A stretch of DNA of 64,000 bases from Polaromonas sp. GTDB taxonomy: Bacteria; Pseudomonadota; Gammaproteobacteria; Burkholderiales; Burkholderiaceae_C. How positions within the stretch are numbered: the stretch's first letter is position 1; each line of letters opens with the position of its first letter. The notes under the pieces are model-generated. The model had not been told where the DNA came from. It made no database searches and saw nothing but the letters and a program-made list of their open reading frames with translations. Shown here in pieces: positions 26,029 through 34,466 of this stretch. The position numbers were made by a program, and so were the translations under genes. The stretch covers positions 22,477 to 86,476 of the forward strand of contig NZ_JAQSDA010000024.1 in the NCBI RefSeq assembly GCF_029945685.1. The letters run 5' to 3'.

Positions 26029-26286
26029 ATGCCCCTACCTCCTCCCCCCATCCGCAGGCACAGCAACAAGGCCAACAACGAACTATTGGTCAAGGGACTG
26101 CTGTGCGCCCTGATCGGCCTGGCCGTGCTGGTGTCGCCGTATTTCATCACCTCGCCAGGCATGCAGGGCATCGTGGCCCAGGCCTCCCCGGTGGGCTGGT
26201 TTGCGCTGGTGCTGGGCCTCGGTTTTATCGTCGTGTATGTGCGCCGGCGCCTCGCCGGCCGGACCGGTCCGTCAGGCCCGCTGTAA
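26029..26286 (+). CDS. Small two-helix membrane protein, unknown
   Basis: 85 residues with two hydrophobic helices (about 19-38 and 51-72) separated by FITSPGMQGIVAQASPVGW and a basic C-terminus. ATG at 26029 is chosen because the upstream open frame is not membrane-like. Transcribed divergently from the molybdoenzyme gene. Similar tiny inner-membrane proteins occur in many beta-proteobacteria without a known role. Confidence 0.65.
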   Translation: MPLPPPPIRRHSNKANNELLVKGLLCALIGLAVLVSPYFITSPGMQGIVAQASPVGWFALVLGLGFIVVYVRRRLAGRTGPSGPL

Positions 26287-26307
26287 TTTCGCTGCATCTC
26301 CCTGCGC

Positions 26308-26340
26308 CGCAAGCGCTACTATTTTTGTAGCTTCAAGCGC
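26308..26340 (+). repeat. Dispersed intergenic repeat, divergent copy I
   Basis: AAGCGCTACTATTTTTGTAGC followed by TTCAAGCGC; a GCTAC/GTAGC hairpin with an AT-rich loop between two AAGCGC elements. It resembles the dispersed family only partly. Confidence 0.4.
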
Positions 26341-26448
26341 ACGTGGGGCCAAGGGTTGGCGACTGCAGGGGCGTAAAAGTCTTGACCAGGCGGCCGGACC
26401 GTCAAACCGCGCAAGCCCCCTCATGCTCCGTTTGGCCCTTGAAGGGCT

Positions 26449-26952
26449 ATGTCCTACACCGGTGCAGTGCAATCGCCTGCGGCGGGCCCGCGACCATCGG
26501 GCGAGACTTGTGACGTGACATCCGTGAACCTCGCCAACAACCCACTCAAGGGACCCGGCCCTTCCTCCCCATCCCAGCGCCCTGCAGCGTTGAAGGCCTA
26601 CATCGTTGAGGACAACGCAGTGATCCGGGACAACCTGGTCGAAACACTGACAGAGCTGGCGGGCGTGCAGACGGTGGGCTACGCGGAAACCGAACAAGGC
26701 GCCTGCACCTGGCTGGCCCTTCACCCGCGTGACTGGCAACTGCTGGTGGTGGACCTTTTCCTTCAACAGGGCAGCGGGCTGGGCGTGCTCAAGGGCTGCC
26801 GACAACGCTCACGTCAACAACGCGTGGTGGTGTTGTCCAACTACGCCACGGATGACATCCGCCAGCGCTGCCTGGCGGGCGGTGCAGATGCGGTTTTCGA
26901 CAAGTCCACCGAACTTGACCAGTTCCTGGCCTATTGCACGCGCCCGCACTGA
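26449..26952 (+). CDS. Single-domain response regulator (CheY-like receiver)
   Basis: 167 residues: a 45-residue N-terminal extension of low complexity, then one receiver domain. Acidic pocket in YIVEDNAVIRD, phospho-acceptor Asp102 in LLVVDLFLQQGSG, Ser130 in VVLSNYA and Lys152 in VFDKSTE. There is no output domain, so it likely acts by protein-protein contact or in a phosphorelay. A GTG at 26515 would remove part of the extension. The orphan hybrid kinase at 17.2 kb is a possible but unproven partner. Confidence 0.82.
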   Translation: MSYTGAVQSPAAGPRPSGETCDVTSVNLANNPLKGPGPSSPSQRPAALKAYIVEDNAVIRDNLVETLTELAGVQTVGYAETEQGACTWLALHPRDWQLLVVDLFLQQGSGLGVLKGCRQRSRQQRVVVLSNYATDDIRQRCLAGGADAVFDKSTELDQFLAYCTRPH

Positions 26953-26980
26953 CAAAGACGCCGGAAGAAACCCGGAAAAT

Positions 26981-27415
26981 TCAGGCCAGGGCCACCTCGA
27001 TGCGGCGCGGCCTGGCCTCTTCGGCCTTGGGGATGTGCAGCCGGAGCACCCCGTTGTCGAGTTTCGCCTCGATCTTCCCCGGGTCCAGTTCCCGGCTCAG
27101 CGTGAAGGTGCGGCGGTACAGCGGATTGAGCACCTCGCCGTAGATCAGCGTCATGTCCGCCCCCACCGGCGCTGCAGCAGCCCCTTCGATCACCAGGCTG
27201 TCACCATCCACCCGAACGGCCATCCGGTCCCTGGATACACCGGGCAGGTCTGCCAGCACGGTAAAGCCCGCATCGTCTTCAAAAATGTCCACCGGCGGCA
27301 GCACGGCGGTCGTGCGCTGCGCTCCCGCGCCCTGCGCACTGTCGGCGCCTCCCTGGGTGGCAGGCGCCACATCGCGGACCACATCGTTCTGGTTCAAAGC
27401 TGTGTTCTGGTTCAT
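26981..27415 (-). CDS. Hsp20/alpha-crystallin small heat-shock protein (second of pair)
   Basis: 144 residues. The alpha-crystallin domain spans about 45-135: DIFEDDAGFTVLADLPGVSRD (strand 2-3 start), GEVLNPLYRRTFTLSRELD and the final AKLDNGVLRLHIPKAE with a G-V-L motif. The N-terminal arm is hydrophilic and flexible. ATG at 27415 has AAGGAG. Holdase chaperone that binds unfolding proteins. It lies 39 bp after the first Hsp20 gene and is probably co-transcribed from the heat-shock-type promoter at 27992-28019. Confidence 0.92.
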   Translation of the reverse strand: MNQNTALNQNDVVRDVAPATQGGADSAQGAGAQRTTAVLPPVDIFEDDAGFTVLADLPGVSRDRMAVRVDGDSLVIEGAAAAPVGADMTLIYGEVLNPLYRRTFTLSRELDPGKIEAKLDNGVLRLHIPKAEEARPRRIEVALA

Positions 27416-27454
27416 CACATGCTCCTTGAAAAAACAAAGAAAAGGATTCGGGGT

Positions 27455-27895
27455 TCAGTGGATCTGGATCTGACGCGGTTTGGAAGACTCGCGGCGCGCC
27501 ACCGTGATGCGCAACAGACCATCACGGTAGCTTGCGCTGATGGCCGCGGGGTCGGCGTCTTCAGGCAGCGAGATCACGCGCCGGAAAGAGCCCTCGAAGC
27601 GCTCTCTGGCGTAAACCGCCACCTTGTCGTTGGCCGGTGGTTCCACCTTGCGTTCGCCGGCAACCACCAGCAAGCCCTTGTCGACGGTGAGTTGCAGCGC
27701 GGCGGGGTCGAGGCCGGGCGCCAGCGCCAGCACCTCGATGGCTTCAGGGGTGCTGCCCACGTTGATGACCGGGAAGGTGTCGCGCGGCATCGCGCGAATG
27801 CTGCGGGCGCCGTCGGGCCGGAAAACCTGCTCGAAGTTCTGCTGCAGACGGTTGAGCTCAGCGAAGATGTCGCCGTACAGGTTCAATCCGTTCAT
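27455..27895 (-). CDS. Hsp20/alpha-crystallin small heat-shock protein (first of pair)
   Basis: 146 residues. LNRLQQNFEQVFRPDG in the N-terminal arm, FPVINVGSTPEAIEVLALAPGLD opening the alpha-crystallin domain, YARERFEGSFRRVISLPEDAD and ISASYRDGLLRITVARRE with the conserved GLL core, ending in a Q-I-Q-I-H tail (I-x-I anchor type). Of two nearby ATGs, 27895 is chosen because AAAGGAG lies nine bases from it; the upstream one at 27904 abuts the ribosome site. Pairs of unequal Hsp20 proteins often co-assemble. Confidence 0.93.
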   Translation of the reverse strand: MNGLNLYGDIFAELNRLQQNFEQVFRPDGARSIRAMPRDTFPVINVGSTPEAIEVLALAPGLDPAALQLTVDKGLLVVAGERKVEPPANDKVAVYARERFEGSFRRVISLPEDADPAAISASYRDGLLRITVARRESSKPRQIQIH

Positions 27896-27991
27896 GATGA
27901 TCATCTCCTTTCGTAACAGATCATGAAGGGTTCAATAAATGCCAGAACGGTGGGCAGGCTGTGCACCTGCGACCACCCCCTGACGCCACCG

Positions 27992-28019
27992 ACATATTGG
28001 CGGAGTGACGCCTTTCAAG
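27992..28019 (-). promoter_or_regulatory. Sigma-32-like heat-shock promoter for the Hsp20 pair
   Basis: On the minus strand CTTGAAA (28019-28013) is followed after twelve bases by CCAATATGT (28000-27992). This matches the heat-shock sigma factor layout of CTTGAAA and CCCCATnT with short spacing. The predicted transcript would begin near 27985, about 90 bases before the first Hsp20 start codon. Confidence 0.65.
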
Positions 28020-28111
28020 GCTTGGCTGGAAAGTTTTTTTGCGAAATCACGCATCCCGCCGGGCTGCGGCAGAAGGGCAGCTTCCGCCATGCGGGGCGAT
28101 CCGCCGCGTTG

Positions 28112-29065
28112 TCAGGCCTCGCGCGGCGGGCGCGGGATTTTCTTGAAGCGCACCAGGCGGTCGGTTTCTATCCTGTCCTTCTTGACCTGGCGCTCGGCAT
28201 CGAGCAACTGCCCGGCAGCCAGCCACTGGGCGAACTCTTCCGGCGTTTCCAGCGTGACGCGGCCCAGTGTGGCGGCGCGGAATTCGTAAATCACGATCTC
28301 CGCGGCTTTCTGCAGGTTCACCCGGCCCTTTGACAAAACCGCACCGCGCTTGCGGCCGATCTCTTCGAGCAGTTGCTCGTCGCTGATGCCGGGCGTCAGC
28401 TTGAGCTTGTAACGTGCCTCCAGCAGGGCCGGGTAGGCCTGGATCAGGTAGTCCAGCAGTTCCAGTGCGACCTCTTCCTCGTTGAAGGCGTTGCGGCCGA
28501 TGGCACCGCTGGCGGCGAGGTTGTAGCCGCTTTTGGCGACGATGATGCGCGGCCACAACATGCCGGGCGTGTCCCACAGGTAAAACCCGTCGGCCAGCAC
28601 GATGCGCTGCTCGAGCTTGGTGATGCCGGCCTCGTCACCGGTCCTGGTGGCGCGTTTGCCGGTCAGTGTGTTGATCAGCGTGGACTTGCCGACGTTGGGA
28701 ATGCCGCAGATCAGCACCCGCATGGGCTTGACCATGCTGCCGCGCGTAGGCGCCAGCGCGTGGCAGGCGTCGATCAGGCGGCGCGCCGGCGTGGTTTCGC
28801 TGGCGTCGAGCGCAATCGCGCTGGTACCGGGCAGGCTGTTGTAATGCGCGAGCCAGAGCAGTGTGCGCGCCGGGTCGGCCAGGTCCTGCTTGTTGAGCAC
28901 CTTGAGGGCGGGCTTGGCGCCGGTCAGTTCGGCCAGCATGGGGTTGGCGCTGGAGCCGGGCAGGCGCGCGTCCAGCAGCTCGATGACCACATCAATTTCC
29001 TTGATGCGCTCACTGATCGCCTTTTTGGTCAGGTGCATGTGACCGGGGAACCACTGGATAGCCAT
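28112..29065 (-). CDS. ylqF: YlqF/RbgA-type circularly permuted GTPase (ribosome biogenesis)
   Basis: 317 residues. GTPase motifs appear in the permuted order that defines the family: NKQD (G4, 58-61) before GIPNVGKST (G1, 121-129) and DTPG (G3, 165-168). The N-terminal QWFPGHMHLTKKAI is the family signature. It assists late 50S assembly in Firmicutes; the proteobacterial homologue is less studied. The ATG at 29065 is chosen; the longer open frame upstream is unrelated sequence. Confidence 0.9.
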   Translation of the reverse strand: MAIQWFPGHMHLTKKAISERIKEIDVVIELLDARLPGSSANPMLAELTGAKPALKVLNKQDLADPARTLLWLAHYNSLPGTSAIALDASETTPARRLIDACHALAPTRGSMVKPMRVLICGIPNVGKSTLINTLTGKRATRTGDEAGITKLEQRIVLADGFYLWDTPGMLWPRIIVAKSGYNLAASGAIGRNAFNEEEVALELLDYLIQAYPALLEARYKLKLTPGISDEQLLEEIGRKRGAVLSKGRVNLQKAAEIVIYEFRAATLGRVTLETPEEFAQWLAAGQLLDAERQVKKDRIETDRLVRFKKIPRPPREA

Positions 29066-29215
29066 TGTCTGAATACTCTTTCGTGTCGTTCGTCGGCCGC
29101 TGCAGCCCGACGCAGCCGGCCAGCAGGGATTGTGACCGACCCGGGCGATCAACCCTGACAGGCAGACCTTCCCCTGGCCTACGGGACGACCGGCCCTGGC
29201 GCAGCAAAATGACCG

Positions 29216-29239
29216 GCTGGCCGCGACATCGCGGCCAGC
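29216..29239. repeat. Perfect inverted repeat upstream of the DJ-1 gene
   Basis: GCTGGCCGCGA and TCGCGGCCAGC are 11-base arms separated by two bases, 48 bp before the start of the DJ-1 family gene and in the divergent gap with ylqF. A GC-rich palindrome could be an operator or a stable hairpin; it is followed by a C-run, not a T-run, so it is not a normal terminator. Confidence 0.5.
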
Positions 29240-29287
29240 CCCCCCATTTTCACCGCGCAGCCCAGTCCGCGCTTTCAAGGAGTACCC

Positions 29288-29977
29288 ATGAAGATTCTGA
29301 TGGTTTTGACCTCGCACGACCAGCTCGGCGATACCGGCAGGAAAACCGGCTTCTGGCTGGAAGAATTTGCAGCGCCCTACTACGTCTTCAAGGACGCAGG
29401 TGCCGACATCACGCTGGCCTCACCCCAGGGCGGGCAGCCGCCGCTGGACCCGAAAAGCGATGCCCCGGACGCACAGACCGACGCCACGCGCCGCTTCAAG
29501 GACGACAGCCAAGCGCAGCAGGCGCTGGCGCACACCGTCCAGCTGGCCGGCCTGAAGGATGCGGACTTTGACGCCGTGTTCTACCCCGGCGGCCACGGCC
29601 CGCTGTGGGACCTGGCTGAAGACAGGGATTCCATCGGGCTGATTGAGCACATGTTCGCCGCCGGCAAGCCCGTGGCCGCAGTCTGCCACGCGCCCGGTGT
29701 GTTGCGCCATGCCAAAGCCGCCAGTGGCGCACCGCTGGTTGAAGGCAAAAAAGTCGCGGGGTTCACCAACACCGAGGAAGCGGCGGCGCAGCTCACGGAT
29801 GTCGTGCCCTTTCTGGTCGAAGACATGCTGCGCGACAACGGCGGCAACTACAGCAAGGGCGCCGACTGGCAGTCTTATGTGGTGACCGACGCCAACCTGA
29901 TCACCGGGCAAAACCCGGCTTCTTCAGAAGCGGCGGCCCATGAGCTGCTGCGTCAACTGGCCCCCCAGCCAGCCTGA
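29288..29977 (+). CDS. DJ-1/PfpI family protein (Hsp31-like, type 1 amidotransferase fold)
   Basis: 229 residues. GFWLEEFAAPYYVFKDAG with Glu25/26 and VAAVCHAPGVL with Cys133-His134 form the Cys-His-Glu site of the DJ-1 superfamily, in the subgroup of yeast Hsp31-like glyoxalase III proteins (PGGHGPLWDL is typical). It may detoxify methylglyoxal or repair glycated molecules, or act as a chaperone. A good ribosome site (AAGGAG) precedes the ATG. Confidence 0.87.
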   Translation: MKILMVLTSHDQLGDTGRKTGFWLEEFAAPYYVFKDAGADITLASPQGGQPPLDPKSDAPDAQTDATRRFKDDSQAQQALAHTVQLAGLKDADFDAVFYPGGHGPLWDLAEDRDSIGLIEHMFAAGKPVAAVCHAPGVLRHAKAASGAPLVEGKKVAGFTNTEEAAAQLTDVVPFLVEDMLRDNGGNYSKGADWQSYVVTDANLITGQNPASSEAAAHELLRQLAPQPA

Positions 29978-30020
29978 GCCGAGGCGGCCCGCGTTCAGCC
30001 GGCGCTGGAACAGGCGCGAG

Positions 30021-31610
30021 CTACAGGGCGACCGCGGCCGCGCGGCTGGACACACCCAGCCGTTCTGGTGAGACGTACTGCTGGCGGTAAATCTCGAACG
30101 GCATGGTGTCGGCCGCTTCTATTTTTTTCTGTTCAGCAACGGACTGGCGCGACAAGGCCCCGAATGCGGTCTGCTGCCCGGCAGAAAATGGCAGGCCGAG
30201 CAGTGCCTCCCTGGTGAGGGCCGAGCGGGCGCGCACAAACGACACGAAGGAGTTCTCGTGGTCCTTTTCCATCGCGGCCAGCACACGGGCCGACGGCAGG
30301 GTGGCAGGATCGAGCAGCGCCGCCTCGGCAGCGCGCAGGGTGGCGCTGTACTGCGTGCCCCCGTTGGCCGCATCCAGCGCGGCGGCAATCGGTGCGCATT
30401 GCGCCACCACCTCGGCACCCCAGCCGGTCAGCGACACCTCGCGCCCGCCGCGCTTGAGCAGCAGGCCGGCCTGGCGCCCGCGCGCGGCCGTGTGGTGCTG
30501 GTTGTGTTTGAGCTCGGCGATCTCCTGAGGCGTGTCGGGCGGGCTGTCGCTGAGCAGGCAGTGCAGCAGGAAGACATCGAGAAAACGCATGGTCTGGGCG
30601 TTGATGCCGACTGGTTCGAACGGGTCCAGGTCCATCAGCCGCACTTCAATGTATTCAACGCCGCGCTCGCGCAGGGCATGCAGCGGGCGTTCGCCCGGGA
30701 AAATCACGCGTTTGGGCCGGATGGTGCCGTAAAACTCGTTCTCAATCTGCAGCAAGGTGGTGGCCAGCTGGTTGTAGTCGCCGCCAGGGTTCTGGATGCC
30801 CACCGCTTCATAGGCCGGGTAAGGCCGCGTCAACGCGTCCTGCAGCGACGCGCCGTAACCTTCCAGACTGTTGTAACTGACAGCCAGCGAGGCCTGCGCA
30901 TCGCTCTGGTAGCCCAGGCGCCCCATGCGCAGCGAGGTGCCGTGCGGCATGTACATGGTGCTGCTCGACAGCTGCTGCAGCTCGTGCTGGCGCCCGGCCA
31001 CAAAGGTCGAACAGACGGCCGGCGAGGCGCCGAACAGGTAAAGCAGCAAAAAGGCATGACGGCGGAAATTGCGGATCAGCGAAAAGTACTGCTCGCTCGT
31101 CACCTCGGGCAGCGACCAGTTGTAGTGGATGCCCGAGATGGTCTGCATGCGCCGCCCGTAGCGGTGCGACAGGCCCATGCGGTAGACGCTTTTGGCGCGC
31201 CCGACGTTGGACGAGCCGAAACGTGCGATCGGGATGGTCTCGTCGGTCGGCAGGCCGCAGGGCATGCTCGAGACCCAGAGCATCTCGTCGCCGACGGCCT
31301 GCATGGCGCGGTAGGTGAACTGGTGAATCTGGGTGAGTTCGCGCAGCGCGGCGTCGGCGCCGTCCCCCAGACCCTTGTGTGCGGCGGTGACGAGTTCGAT
31401 CTGGGACTCGCTGAAGTCGGTGGTGATACAGGGATGCGTCAAGGCCGAGCCGAGTGCCGCCGGGTGCGGCGTCAGCGCCAGCGCGCCGCCGGGCTGGGCG
31501 CGCAGGCTTTCCTTCTCGATGCCGCGACGCATGCCTTTCAGCCTGGCAGGGCCGATCGCCTGGAGGCGGTCGCCCAGGAGCGCCGCGGATCGCGCATGCG
31601 AGCTGTTCAT
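30021..31610 (-). CDS. gshA: Glutamate-cysteine ligase
   Basis: 529 residues, the length of proteobacterial GshA. Catalyses the ATP-dependent first step of glutathione synthesis. RRGIEKESLRAQPGG, HPAALGSALTHPCITTDFSE, MPCGLPTDETIPIARFGSSN and MQTISGIHYNWSLP match E. coli-type GshA in order. The ATG at 31610 has a GAGGGAAGA site; an upstream TTG would add 11 residues. gshB is not nearby. The preceding DJ-1 protein of the glyoxalase class uses related chemistry, but the two genes are convergent. Confidence 0.95.
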   Translation of the reverse strand: MNSSHARSAALLGDRLQAIGPARLKGMRRGIEKESLRAQPGGALALTPHPAALGSALTHPCITTDFSESQIELVTAAHKGLGDGADAALRELTQIHQFTYRAMQAVGDEMLWVSSMPCGLPTDETIPIARFGSSNVGRAKSVYRMGLSHRYGRRMQTISGIHYNWSLPEVTSEQYFSLIRNFRRHAFLLLYLFGASPAVCSTFVAGRQHELQQLSSSTMYMPHGTSLRMGRLGYQSDAQASLAVSYNSLEGYGASLQDALTRPYPAYEAVGIQNPGGDYNQLATTLLQIENEFYGTIRPKRVIFPGERPLHALRERGVEYIEVRLMDLDPFEPVGINAQTMRFLDVFLLHCLLSDSPPDTPQEIAELKHNQHHTAARGRQAGLLLKRGGREVSLTGWGAEVVAQCAPIAAALDAANGGTQYSATLRAAEAALLDPATLPSARVLAAMEKDHENSFVSFVRARSALTREALLGLPFSAGQQTAFGALSRQSVAEQKKIEAADTMPFEIYRQQYVSPERLGVSSRAAAVAL

Positions 31611-31742
31611 AAAGTCTTCCCTCTTGTCTTTCGTGGCGTGCAAGGTATCACAGGCCGGTCTTGTTTGCAGGCCGGGCGGACCGGCGCCCGACCGCGCGGT
31701 GCCAGCCAGGGCGGTCTGCCGTCACCGGCGCGTTCGAGAGAC

Positions 31743-31790
31743 TATCTTTTTGATAGCTGCTTGCGCCCGCCCTGATTGGGCCAACGCATG
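31743..31790 (+). repeat. Dispersed intergenic repeat, copy D
   Basis: TATCTTTTTGATAGCTGCTTGCGC, then CGCCCTGATTGGGCC. It lies between gshA and the esterase gene and is one of the best matches to the family core. Confidence 0.7.
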
Positions 31791-31863
31791 ATTTCACTTA
31801 AAAAAACCGCTGTCTGCGGCAGCCGGACCCAAAACCCGGCGCGGCAGCATGGCGGGAAAGCCC

Positions 31864-32559
31864 TTACGGCTGCCGGATTTCGCTCGAGAAGCTAGCACCA
31901 GACAGTACGCGCAGCAGCCAGCGGTTCATGTCGGCAATCTCTTCCATGCAGACCGAGTGTTCCATGTCGTATTCGTGCCAGTCCACCGGGTAACCCAGCG
32001 CCGCCAGTGCGTCGCGCGTCCCGGTGGCCGCAGCCAGCGGCACCACGCCGTCGCGCTTGCCGTGCGCCAGGAAAATCGGCAGGCCTTCATTGGCCCCACT
32101 GCGCTCTGCCGCCACGGTATGCGCCAGCGGCAGGTAGCCAGACAGGCCCACGATGCCGGCCAGGCGTTCGGGATAACGCAGGCCGGTCATCAACGCCATC
32201 GCGCAACCCTGGGAAAACCCGGCCACCACGATGCGGCCGGCAGGAATGCCGCGCGAGGTTTCGCGCTCTATCAGCGTGTTGATGGCGGCCTGGGTCTGGC
32301 GCATGCCGCTTTCGTCCTGGCCCGCTGTCAGGTTGGCACCCAGGATGTCGTACCAGGCCGGCATCTGGTAGCCGCCGTTGATGGTGACGGGAATCACCGG
32401 CGCGTGGGGAAACAGAAAACGCACCGGTCCCACGCTGGAAAGATCGAGCTGCTCGGCCACGGGCACAAAATCGCGGCCATCGGCGCCCAGGCCATGCATG
32501 ATCAGGATGGTGGCAACGGGTTGCTCGCCCGTCTGGGCTTCGGTAACTTCAAGAGACAT
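31864..32559 (-). CDS. Carboxylesterase/phospholipase-type alpha/beta hydrolase
   Basis: 231 residues of the EstB/YpfH carboxylesterase group. ILIMHGLGADGRDFVP provides the oxyanion hole, VVAGFSQGCAMAL the nucleophile Ser116, and AHGKRDGVVP and MEHSVCMEEI the Asp170 and His201 of the triad. Cytosolic (no signal). It hydrolyses short-chain esters or acyl-protein thioesters in characterised relatives. Confidence 0.9.
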   Translation of the reverse strand: MSLEVTEAQTGEQPVATILIMHGLGADGRDFVPVAEQLDLSSVGPVRFLFPHAPVIPVTINGGYQMPAWYDILGANLTAGQDESGMRQTQAAINTLIERETSRGIPAGRIVVAGFSQGCAMALMTGLRYPERLAGIVGLSGYLPLAHTVAAERSGANEGLPIFLAHGKRDGVVPLAAATGTRDALAALGYPVDWHEYDMEHSVCMEEIADMNRWLLRVLSGASFSSEIRQP

Positions 32560-32736
32560 GGGTGAACCTGTTGGTGGCGAAGGCGCAGAAGGTAGCTGCT
32601 GCAGGGACGTTCATGCGGCAGGGGCAAAGGACCGATTCTAGGACCTCCGCGGGCAAGTGCGCTTGTGGCCGGGCCGGTGTTTGGCTAGGATTTCCTGTCA
32701 GCATTTTCTGACTCGCATTGGACATGGGAGATTCGC

Positions 32737-32973
32737 ATGAAACTCATCATTGCTGCTGCGGCCCTGGCCGCATCGTCACTGGCCCTGGCCCACAACTGCC
32801 CCAATGAAATGAAGGCGATAGACGCCAGACTCGCCAGCAACCCCAAACTGTCGGCCGCCGACATGGGCAAGGTCAAGGCCCTGCGTGCCGAAGGAGAAAC
32901 CTTCCACAAGGCAGGCAAACACGACGAATCGATGAAAGCCCTGGGCGACGCCAAAAAACTGCTGGGTCTGTGA
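32737..32973 (+). CDS. Small exported helical protein, unknown
   Basis: 78 residues. A clean signal peptide (MKLIIAAAALAASSLALA) leads to a 60-residue mature protein with a single cysteine (HNCPNE) and a charged helical remainder (VKALRAEGETFHKAGKHDESMKAL). I recognise related small periplasmic proteins in this order but no function. Its end is 11 bp from the convergent SGNH gene. Confidence 0.72.
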   Translation: MKLIIAAAALAASSLALAHNCPNEMKAIDARLASNPKLSAADMGKVKALRAEGETFHKAGKHDESMKALGDAKKLLGL

Positions 32974-32983
32974 GCCTGCGCTG

Positions 32984-33730
32984 TCAGCGCCTGAGCGCGG
33001 CCAGCCGCGCTGACAGACCGGCCTGGGTGTTGAGCTCGTCGTACCAGAGGCGGTAGCCTGCGTCGCTGGGGTGCAGGCCGTCCCTGGCGTTGAGCTCGTC
33101 GGGGCGCTGCGCAAACGGATCATCGGCCTTGTCCTTGAACAGGTTCACATACACAGCGCCGTTGTCCGTGGCCGCCTGCCGCACAAAGCGGTGCAGCGTC
33201 TCCGAGCGGCGCGTCATGAGCCAGGACCAGGGCGCAAAGAAAAACGGCGCGCTACCGACATTGCCTGAAGGCATGAACACCACCAGCCGGGCGCGCACGC
33301 GCGCCAGTTCTGCGGCACGGGCGATGTTCTGCTCCAGCTGCGCATCGCCGGTGAACCGGATCACATCGTTGCCGCCGCCGAGGACGAGGATGGCGTCGAA
33401 GCGTTGCTGGCCTTCCAGTTGGGCGGCGATGTCGGCAAACCGCGCGCCGTCGCGCGCACGGTTGACGATGGTCAGTTGCGGATGGTCGCGCGCGATCAGG
33501 CCGGCGATGCTGGTGGCCGGCGACGAAGCGCCCGTTCCCACGGCCGTGCTGTCGCCCACCACCAGCAGGCTGGCCGTGGCCGGGGCTGGCGAGGCTTCAA
33601 AAGGCTCGCTTTGCCGCGCCAGGACCACCGACTGCCCGATGCGCCAGGCGGCGCAGCCGGTGGTGGCCAGCACGGCCAGCGCCGCCAGCACACCCAGCGC
33701 GCCCAGCATGTGAGGCCGGCGCATCCTCAT
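32984..33730 (-). CDS. SGNH/GDSL hydrolase, lipoprotein or membrane anchored
   Basis: 248 residues. N-terminal signal with LLATTGC-like lipobox (VLATTGCAAW). Blocks: VVGDSTAVGTG with the catalytic Ser, VNRARDGARF, LGGGNDVIRF (Asn block) and DGLHPSDAGY with Asp and His. Its start codon shares a base with the stop of the upstream TspO gene (TGATG), so the two are co-translated. Substrate unknown; envelope acyl or acetyl esters are the usual targets. Confidence 0.85.
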   Translation of the reverse strand: MRMRRPHMLGALGVLAALAVLATTGCAAWRIGQSVVLARQSEPFEASPAPATASLLVVGDSTAVGTGASSPATSIAGLIARDHPQLTIVNRARDGARFADIAAQLEGQQRFDAILVLGGGNDVIRFTGDAQLEQNIARAAELARVRARLVVFMPSGNVGSAPFFFAPWSWLMTRRSETLHRFVRQAATDNGAVYVNLFKDKADDPFAQRPDELNARDGLHPSDAGYRLWYDELNTQAGLSARLAALRR

Positions 33731-34140
33731 CAGGCGCCCCGGTTCAGCCAGGTGATGCCGAGCTGCAGCACCGTCGCAAACAGAACCCACAGCAGGTAAG
33801 GGATGTTGACCCAGACGACCCAGCGCGCCCGCAGCCGGATGGCTGCCATGGCCCACACCAGGGTGGCCAGCACCAGCAGGATGTCGAAGCTGGCCAGCGC
33901 ATTGTTTTTAAGGCCGAACTGGATGGGCGTGTAGGCCAGGTTGAACAGCAGGTTCAGGATGAAAGGCAGCAGCACGCGAAACGGCAGGCGGCGCTTGAGG
34001 TATTGCAGCAGGACAAAACCGAAGCTGATGGCGATGATGACGTAAAGAGCCGTCCACACCGGGCCGAACACCGACGCCGGTGGCGCAAAAAAGGGCTTGC
34101 TCAACTGGGCGTACCAGGCGGCGCTGCTGCTGCTGTCCAT
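33730..34140 (-). CDS. tspO: TspO/MBR family membrane protein
   Basis: 136 residues with five membrane helices. WYAQLSKPFFAPPASVFGPVWTALY is the family signature (lipid- and porphyrin-binding loop), then NLLFNLAYTPIQFGLKN. Most bacterial TspO proteins bind or degrade porphyrins and respond to oxidative or osmotic stress. The ATG at 34140 is chosen; the frame upstream is noncoding. Coupled to the SGNH hydrolase gene by a one-base overlap, an unusual partner. Confidence 0.88.
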   Translation of the reverse strand: MDSSSSAAWYAQLSKPFFAPPASVFGPVWTALYVIIAISFGFVLLQYLKRRLPFRVLLPFILNLLFNLAYTPIQFGLKNNALASFDILLVLATLVWAMAAIRLRARWVVWVNIPYLLWVLFATVLQLGITWLNRGA

Positions 34141-34466
34141 GAAAATCCTTCGGAAAATCCGTGCTGAAATGGCGATAGGGTCGTTCTTTCCTGTTTTAGC
34201 ACCCGCCGGACGATGGCAGCGGCACCCGAGGCTGATCCTCAGGTAGGACGTGGCCGCTTCAGGCGGACGGTGGGTGCGTCCGAAACGGCAACCATGGCAG
34301 GCTGACCGGCCTGCGCCCGATGTCCCCACCCATAAAGGCATCCTCTGCCCTGCCCGCCCAGGCCGCAGGCTTGACTTGCCCTCCCAGTTCAACGACCATC
34401 CATCGACAAGCCGGCAACGAACGGCCAGAGCGCTCTGGCCAGGACCGGCGGTGAAGGGTTGACCAC
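34141..34466. other. Intergenic region with a perfect 18-bp palindrome
   Basis: 326 bases between divergent genes. No gene is visible. The notable element is GGCCAGAGCGCTCTGGCC at 34423-34440, a perfect 18-base palindrome 26 bases before the next start codon, well placed to be an operator. Confidence 0.5.

Noticed and set aside
30258..31775. 505-residue frame opposite gshA
   Set aside because: No recognisable domain, antisense to a strongly conserved enzyme.
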